From NCBI GenBank assembly GCA_964465735.1, contig CAYXKT010000106.1:1-9810 (forward strand): 9,810 nt of DNA, given 5' to 3'. The stretch comes from Erginobacter sp964465735 (lineage in GTDB: Bacteria; Auribacterota; Erginobacteria; Erginobacterales; Erginobacteraceae). Each line of letters begins with the position of its first letter. Within the stretch, counting starts at the first letter, position 1. Of the stretch, positions 6,289 through 9,810 are shown in pieces. The notes beneath the pieces were generated by a model, which made no database searches, was not told where the DNA came from, and was given only the letters and a program-made list of their open reading frames with translations. The translations under genes and the position numbers were made by a program.

Positions 6289-7605
6289 ATGAAATATCCC
6301 TTTCTTAGGCGTTATATCGAGTTTATGACCAGGGATCTTTGGGAGCTGGAGATCTCCGCTTTCTCCTGGGCTCGGAAGAGCTTGAGCTACTTTCTTCGGG
6401 TCTCGTATCTGGTTTTCCGGGACTTTTTCGCTAATAACTGTGCCCTGCGTTCCTCGGCATTGACCTACGCGACTCTTCTCTCGATGGTTCCCCTGCTCGC
6501 TTTCTCTTTTGCCCTGGCCCGTTCCTTTGGATTGGAACTCACCCCGCTGAAAAACTTTCTGATCAACAACGTTACCCTGGGTAACGAGGAGGTCGGGTCC
6601 CGGATCTTCGACTTTGTTGAGAATATCCGGGCCGGGACCCTGGGGCCGCCCGCCCTGGCCCTGCTGCTGGTGACGATCATCTCCGTAATGGGGAATATTG
6701 AGCTGTCTTTTAACAAAATCTGGGGGATCCGGAAGTCCCGGACCATCTGGAGGAAATTCAGCGATTATCTCTCGGTGATTATCGTCGTCCCGCTTCTGGT
6801 CGCTGCCGGGGTGGCGATCGCGGCTGTCCTCCGTTCTCACTCGATGGTCGAGTCCATCCTCCAGTTCCATTCCATCAATACCCTACTCTGGCAGTCGGTC
6901 AACCGTCTCCTGATCTGTGTCGGGTTTACCTTTCTCTATCTCTTTATGCCCAATACCCGGGTCAGGTTCATCCCTGCCCTGGTCGGGGGTTTGATCGCCG
7001 GCTTGCTCTGGCAGACCGCTCTCTGGGGTTATATCACCTTTCAGGTCGGATTCGTCCGCTATGCGGCTATCTATGGGGCTCTGGCCTCGATTCCGATCAA
7101 CCTGGTCTGGATCTATATCAGCTGGAATATTGTTCTCTTGGGGGCGGTGATCTCCTACGCGATCCAGAATGTTCGGACCTTTGCCGAAGATCAAAAGGCG
7201 CACTTCCGGTCCTGGGCTTACCTGGAACTGGTCTCGATCAACCTCCTGGTTCGGATCGGGCAACAGTTTCAGGAGGGTGGAGAAGCTCCGACGGCGGAGG
7301 AACTGGCCGTCGGTTTGAAAATTCCGACCAGCCTGGTCAATCACTACCTGGAGCAGATGGTCAAGGGAAGGGTGGTGAGCGAGATGGCGGGTGATCCTCC
7401 GGGATACCAACCGGCTCGGGATCTGAGTGCGCTGACCTTGAAGGAAGTTATCAACAGCCTTCGCCGGGTTGACGGACCGGAGAAGTATCCCGCGCCCCTG
7501 CTGGAATCCCCTATTGTTCGGAGGATCGAGGAGATCATCGACCGCTCACTCGCTGACCACGGTGGTTCCCTGACCATTAAGGAACTCCTCGCCTGCCCCG
7601 AGTAG
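6289..7605 (+). CDS. YihY/BrkB-family inner-membrane protein with C-terminal winged-helix-like domain
   Basis: A 438-residue polytopic membrane protein of the YihY/BrkB family, formerly mislabelled ribonuclease BN. The family signature ALRSSALTYATLLSMVPLLA (52-71) opens the first of about six membrane segments (roughly 58-80, 120-140, 161-182, 204-220, 228-248 and 266-292). The motif MPNTRVRFIPALVGG (220-234) is also typical. Residues about 305-438 are soluble. They contain a helix-turn-helix-like stretch, PTAEELAVGLKIPTSLVNHY (334-353), then GYQPARDLSALTLKEVINSL (372-391), which looks like the winged-helix and following helix of Rrf2-type regulators. The family's function is unsettled; transport or envelope roles are proposed. 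The start at ATG 6289 is chosen for the AAGGA at 6278-6282, six bases ahead. An ATG at 6238 would add 17 residues but has no ribosome-binding site and precedes the candidate promoter. It is convergent with the DUF362 gene. Confidence 0.9.
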   Translation: MKYPFLRRYIEFMTRDLWELEISAFSWARKSLSYFLRVSYLVFRDFFANNCALRSSALTYATLLSMVPLLAFSFALARSFGLELTPLKNFLINNVTLGNEEVGSRIFDFVENIRAGTLGPPALALLLVTIISVMGNIELSFNKIWGIRKSRTIWRKFSDYLSVIIVVPLLVAAGVAIAAVLRSHSMVESILQFHSINTLLWQSVNRLLICVGFTFLYLFMPNTRVRFIPALVGGLIAGLLWQTALWGYITFQVGFVRYAAIYGALASIPINLVWIYISWNIVLLGAVISYAIQNVRTFAEDQKAHFRSWAYLELVSINLLVRIGQQFQEGGEAPTAEELAVGLKIPTSLVNHYLEQMVKGRVVSEMAGDPPGYQPARDLSALTLKEVINSLRRVDGPEKYPAPLLESPIVRRIEEIIDRSLADHGGSLTIKELLACPE

Positions 7606-7614
7606 CCCACCTTC

Positions 7615-7657
7615 GCTTATTTTATAAAAGAGCTAATAGCCGATTTGTAAAATAAGC
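7615..7657. terminator. Inverted repeat between convergent genes, likely bidirectional terminator
   Basis: GCTTATTTTA (7615-7624) and TAAAATAAGC (7648-7657) are perfect 10-bp arms around a 23-base spacer. It starts nine bases after the yihY stop and ends one base before the DUF362 stop codon at 7659. The stem is AT-rich, and each arm gives a U-rich 3' side in one direction, so one structure could serve both converging transcripts. The pairing is visible; the terminator role is inferred from position. Confidence 0.6.
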
Positions 7658-7658
7658 C

Positions 7659-8810
7659 TTATACGAACAGCCGCTGGAAGAAGGGACGGACGAGGTCAAT
7701 GGCCCGGTGGGGGCAGGTTTCGTGGCAGCAGAAACAGCGGATGCAGCCGGAGAGATTGATCTCGGCCTTGGAGTTTTTCATTGTGATGACATTGACCGGG
7801 CAGGCCCGTTCGCAGTCCCCGCAGCCGACACATTTCTTCCGATTGATCCGGGGCCGGGTGGTCAAAAGATACTTGGCTACCGGCATAAAGGGCATCATCC
7901 AGCGGGGGAAGTTGTGTCTCCGGCCGGGGGGTATCTTGAAGTCTTCCTGCCGAACAGAGTCGATGGTCTCCCCCCGGATTTCGATTCCGGAGAGGTCCGG
8001 CTGTAACAGTCCGCGTTTCACGCACTCGCGGACGGTCGCGATGTGAAGAGGATCGATCCCGATGATTCGGCATAAGACCGCGTCCACCGCGGCCGAGCTG
8101 GTCCCGGCCACGATCAAACCCGACTCCCGTCGATCGCCGGCGCTCGGGCCGTGCCCCTCCATCGCCCAGACCCCGTCAACTATCGTCAGGGCGGGGTTGA
8201 TGAAATCCGTAATATCGACCAGCATCGAGGAGAAGTCATCGAGGTCGGGTAGCTTGGCGTGATAGGCGGCTTTGATCAGCCCCGGGACCACTCCGAAGAG
8301 GTTCTTCACCGCCCCGGTCAGGAGGGTGAAGGAATGGGTCTTCAGCTTGGGGAGATTGATGACCACATCGGCTTGAAGAGCGCAGTCGATGATCTCGATC
8401 CGTTTCACTGTCCTCCCTCGGGGGAGAGAAACGGTCTGGCATCCCGCCTCCAGGGCCAGATCAGAGCCGGTTTCTATCGCAACCCGTTCGAGGCCGCAGG
8501 CTCGGTAGAGCTTGAGCAGAGTATTGCGGGTATGAGCGAGGGCGGCACCCGGGCTGTCCCCGATTATCGGTTTACCCCCGGCTTTTTTTACCAGTAGCGC
8601 TGTTGCCCGGACCAGGGCGGGGTGAGTGGTGATCGCCTCTTCCGGGTTCGCTTTGCGCAGCAGGTTGGGCTTGAGCAGAACCGTCTGTCCGGGCCGGACA
8701 AATCGTTGCATCCCGCCCAGGGGTTTCAGCGCCCGCTCCAGCGCCCGCAACGGTTCCTCCCCGTAGTAATGCGGGCACCTCTCAATAGCGACAAAAAAGG
8801 GGTCAGTCAT
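7659..8810 (-). CDS. DUF362 protein with C-terminal 2x[4Fe-4S] ferredoxin domain
   Basis: This 383-residue cytoplasmic protein has a DUF362 domain (about 7-290) followed by a bacterial-type ferredoxin domain (about 318-375). DUF362 motifs include VLLKPNLL (44-51), GDSPG (84-88), INLPKLKTH (151-159), GAVKNLFG (166-173) and DGVWAMEGHGP (212-222). The two clusters are bound by C327-C330-C333-C337 and C356-C359-C362-C366, both CxxCxxCxxxCP. No reaction is established for the family; an electron-transfer-linked role is inferred from the clusters. The start is odd. ATG 8810 has no ribosome-binding site, and residues 1-6 (MTDPFF) are encoded by the left arm of the inverted-repeat element at 8793-8931. 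An in-frame TGA lies 12 bases 5' of it, so no longer N-terminus is possible. It lies downstream of lemA on the same strand, separated only by that element. Confidence 0.93.
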   Translation of the reverse strand: MTDPFFVAIERCPHYYGEEPLRALERALKPLGGMQRFVRPGQTVLLKPNLLRKANPEEAITTHPALVRATALLVKKAGGKPIIGDSPGAALAHTRNTLLKLYRACGLERVAIETGSDLALEAGCQTVSLPRGRTVKRIEIIDCALQADVVINLPKLKTHSFTLLTGAVKNLFGVVPGLIKAAYHAKLPDLDDFSSMLVDITDFINPALTIVDGVWAMEGHGPSAGDRRESGLIVAGTSSAAVDAVLCRIIGIDPLHIATVRECVKRGLLQPDLSGIEIRGETIDSVRQEDFKIPPGRRHNFPRWMMPFMPVAKYLLTTRPRINRKKCVGCGDCERACPVNVITMKNSKAEINLSGCIRCFCCHETCPHRAIDLVRPFFQRLFV

Positions 8811-8931
8811 TGAATATTGTCATTTTCATTGGTTGGCCGATCAAAATTAAACCGCGATCCGATACTGTGGTTATTAGATTAAGGGGGCAGTCGCTCAAGA
8901 TGTCAATATTCAATGACTGCCCCCTTTTTTT
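8793..8931. mobile_element. MITE/REP-like inverted-repeat element filling the lemA-DUF362 gap
   Basis: The left arm 8793-8823 (AAAAAAGGGGTCAGTCATTG and 11 more bases) and the reverse complement of 8900-8930 agree at 29 of 31 positions by hand count. About 76 bases separate them. Both arms end outward in CCCCTTTTTT when read from inside. There is no transposase ORF, so the element is non-autonomous. I recall similar GGGG(T/G)CAGTCATTGAATATTGACA arms in intergenic DNA of other bacteria, sometimes near IS200-like or REP-associated tyrosine transposases, but that is recollection. The left arm contains the DUF362 start codon. The right arm's T-run contributes two bases to the lemA stop codon (8930-8932). 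Confidence 0.75.
8883..8931 (+). terminator. Terminator-shaped hairpin inside the inverted-repeat element
   Basis: GGGGGCAGTC (8883-8892) and GACTGCCCCC (8915-8924) are perfect 10-bp arms around a 22-base loop, followed by seven T residues (8925-8931). On the plus strand this has intrinsic-terminator shape, although no plus-strand gene lies just upstream. On the minus strand the same stem follows the lemA stop directly but is trailed by CTTAATCT rather than a T-run. It could therefore weaken rather than end lemA readthrough into the DUF362 gene. Confidence 0.5.
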
Positions 8932-9526
8932 AGAAACTTACCCGGGGGGCCTGGGCGGCGCCGGAATCGGACTCGAAGTAGGCCTTGGGGGCGGCCAGTC
9001 CCCGCAGGGAAGCCCAGAGATTCCCCGGGATCTTCCGGATATAAGTGTTGAACTCCCGGGCAGCCTGGTTGAAGCGCATCCGTTCAACCGCGATCCGGTT
9101 CTCGGTCCCCTCCAGCTGAGCTTGAAGGGTCTGAAAGTTCTCGTTGGCTTTTAACTGCGGGTAGTTTTCCACCGTGACTAAGAGCCGGGAGAGGGCGGAG
9201 CCCAACCCGTCTTGGGCAGCCTGGAAGCGGGAGAGCGCCGCGGGATCGGAGAGGGTCTCCGGGTTGACCTGGATCTGTCCGGCCTTGGCCCGGGCCTCGG
9301 TGACGGCGGTGTAGGTCTCCTTCTCGAACCCGGCTACTCCTTTCACCGTCTCCACCAGGTTGGGGATCAGATCCATCCGCCGCTGATATTGGTTTTCGAC
9401 CTGGGCCCAGGCCGCTGTCACCTGTTCATCGAGGGTAACCACCCGGTTTAAACCGGAGACCACCACCGCGGCGATGATCAAAATTACCAGGGTTAAAATT
9501 GCCAGTGCGGTAATAAGTATCTTCAT
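8930..9526 (-). CDS. LemA family protein
   Basis: A 198-residue LemA-family protein with an N-terminal membrane anchor (about 3-25) and a helical, coiled-coil-like remainder expected outside the cytoplasmic membrane. The hallmark is AWAQVENQYQRRMDLIPNLV (39-58), then VETVKG, and later the YPQLKANENFQTLQAQLEGT segment and AREFNTYIRKIPGN. The C-terminus APRVSF is typical, so the protein looks complete. The length is normal for the family, whose function is not well defined. ATG 9526 is backed by a strong GGAGG (9538-9534) seven bases ahead. LemA genes often sit beside a TPM-domain (YgcG-like) or HtpX gene. Here the next codirectional gene is DUF362 instead. The TAA stop is partly formed by the T-run of the adjoining repeat element. 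Confidence 0.95.
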   Translation of the reverse strand: MKILITALAILTLVILIIAAVVVSGLNRVVTLDEQVTAAWAQVENQYQRRMDLIPNLVETVKGVAGFEKETYTAVTEARAKAGQIQVNPETLSDPAALSRFQAAQDGLGSALSRLLVTVENYPQLKANENFQTLQAQLEGTENRIAVERMRFNQAAREFNTYIRKIPGNLWASLRGLAAPKAYFESDSGAAQAPRVSF

Positions 9527-9602
9527 TGTTGTACCTCCAATGGTTCGATGTCATTCGGTCAAATTGTCGATCTGGTTTTATTTCCGATGGTGTTCGTTGT
9601 GG

Positions 9603-9754
9603 GTAGTGTAGCAGAAATAATGGGCAATCATCTGTCATTGTCTGGAGGGACGACGAAGCAATCTGTTTGGTCTGTGATGAGATTGCTCCGTCACTTCGTT
9701 TATCGTAATGATAAGTTCTATGTGTTTCGAGGTTTTCGTTCAGGCATTAATTAG
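9603..9754 (+). repeat. Composite dispersed repeat, copy 3
   Basis: The head GTAGTGTAGCAGAAATAATG (from 9603) matches copy 1 with a single difference over 24 bases. The middle has CATCTGTCATTG, GAAGCAATCT (9655-9664) facing AGATTGCT (9680-9687), and a degenerate right arm ATCGTAATGATAA. The tail AAGTTCTATGTG...CGTTCAGGCATTAATTAG ends near 9754 and is directly followed by the edge repeat at 9756. It lies upstream of lemA, whose promoter must be in or near 9540-9610. No clear promoter hexamers were found there. The ORF-like translation over this copy resembles that of copy 1 only because the DNA repeats. Confidence 0.8.
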
Positions 9755-9755
9755 C

Positions 9756-9801
9756 ACCTAAATTGAGCGATTCTATGTGGCGAACTGCACCAATCTTTTG
9801 C
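9756..9801. repeat. Diverged repeat, inverted relative to 5-50
   Basis: ACCTAAATTGAGCGATT (9756-9772) is the reverse complement of 34-50 with one mismatch. Weaker agreement continues ungapped to the GCAAAA/TTTTGC pair at 5-10 and 9796-9801. It begins immediately after dispersed-repeat copy 3. Nothing coding is visible in 9755-9810. Confidence 0.45.
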
Positions 9802-9810
9802 GTCCGAACG

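Noticed and set aside
6172..7410. Minus-strand frames opposite the yihY gene (6172-6870 and 6883-7410)
   Set aside because: They are Asp/Pro/Gln/Arg-rich translations typical of the complement of hydrophobic coding sequence, with no start signals.

Overview
The window comes from a bacterium with GC-rich genes (heavy use of CGG, CCG, GGG and CTG codons) and clearly AT-richer, repeat-laden intergenic DNA. Eight protein genes are supportable: an arrestin-like Spo0M-family protein, DNA topoisomerase I, a PlsC-type acyltransferase, a SemiSWEET sugar transporter, a D-2-hydroxyacid dehydrogenase, a YihY/BrkB-family membrane protein, a DUF362-ferredoxin protein and a LemA protein. An iron-sulfur DUF362 protein together with a glyoxylate-reductase-like enzyme fits an anaerobic or facultative, probably Gram-negative, uncultivated lineage. 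The repeat types recall those I associate with Desulfobacterota, Omnitrophota and related groups. That placement is inference from memory, and no marker here fixes the phylum.

Layout: 1-178 is repeat-derived intergenic DNA. At 215-715 (+) lies an AT-rich spo0M-like gene, convergent with topA at 1058-3694 (-). The 342-base gap between them holds the first copy of a ~155-bp dispersed repeat. A second copy lies in the divergent gap between topA and a two-gene (+) operon, acyltransferase then SemiSWEET, joined by an ATGA overlap (4075-5078). That operon is convergent with the dehydrogenase gene at 5187-6152 (-), and a short repeat separates them. The yihY/brkB gene at 6289-7605 (+) is divergent from the dehydrogenase and convergent with DUF362 at 7659-8810 (-). 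A perfect 10-bp inverted repeat fills the gap of that convergent pair. Upstream of DUF362, and codirectional with it, is lemA at 8930-9526 (-). A third copy of the dispersed repeat follows at 9603-9754.

The genes do not form one pathway. They are housekeeping or envelope genes in short transcription units separated by at least four repeat families. I find no convincing new multi-gene system, defence island, phage or CRISPR array. The most interesting feature is the 139-bp inverted-repeat element at 8793-8931. It fills the lemA-DUF362 gap exactly. One arm supplies the start codon and first six codons of the DUF362 gene, and the T-run of the other arm supplies two bases of the lemA stop codon. 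Also notable are a three-copy composite repeat with a conserved non-palindromic tail, a TopA with glycine-proline repeats and a lysine-rich tail but no zinc fingers, and an acyltransferase with Gln in place of the usual Glu in motif III.
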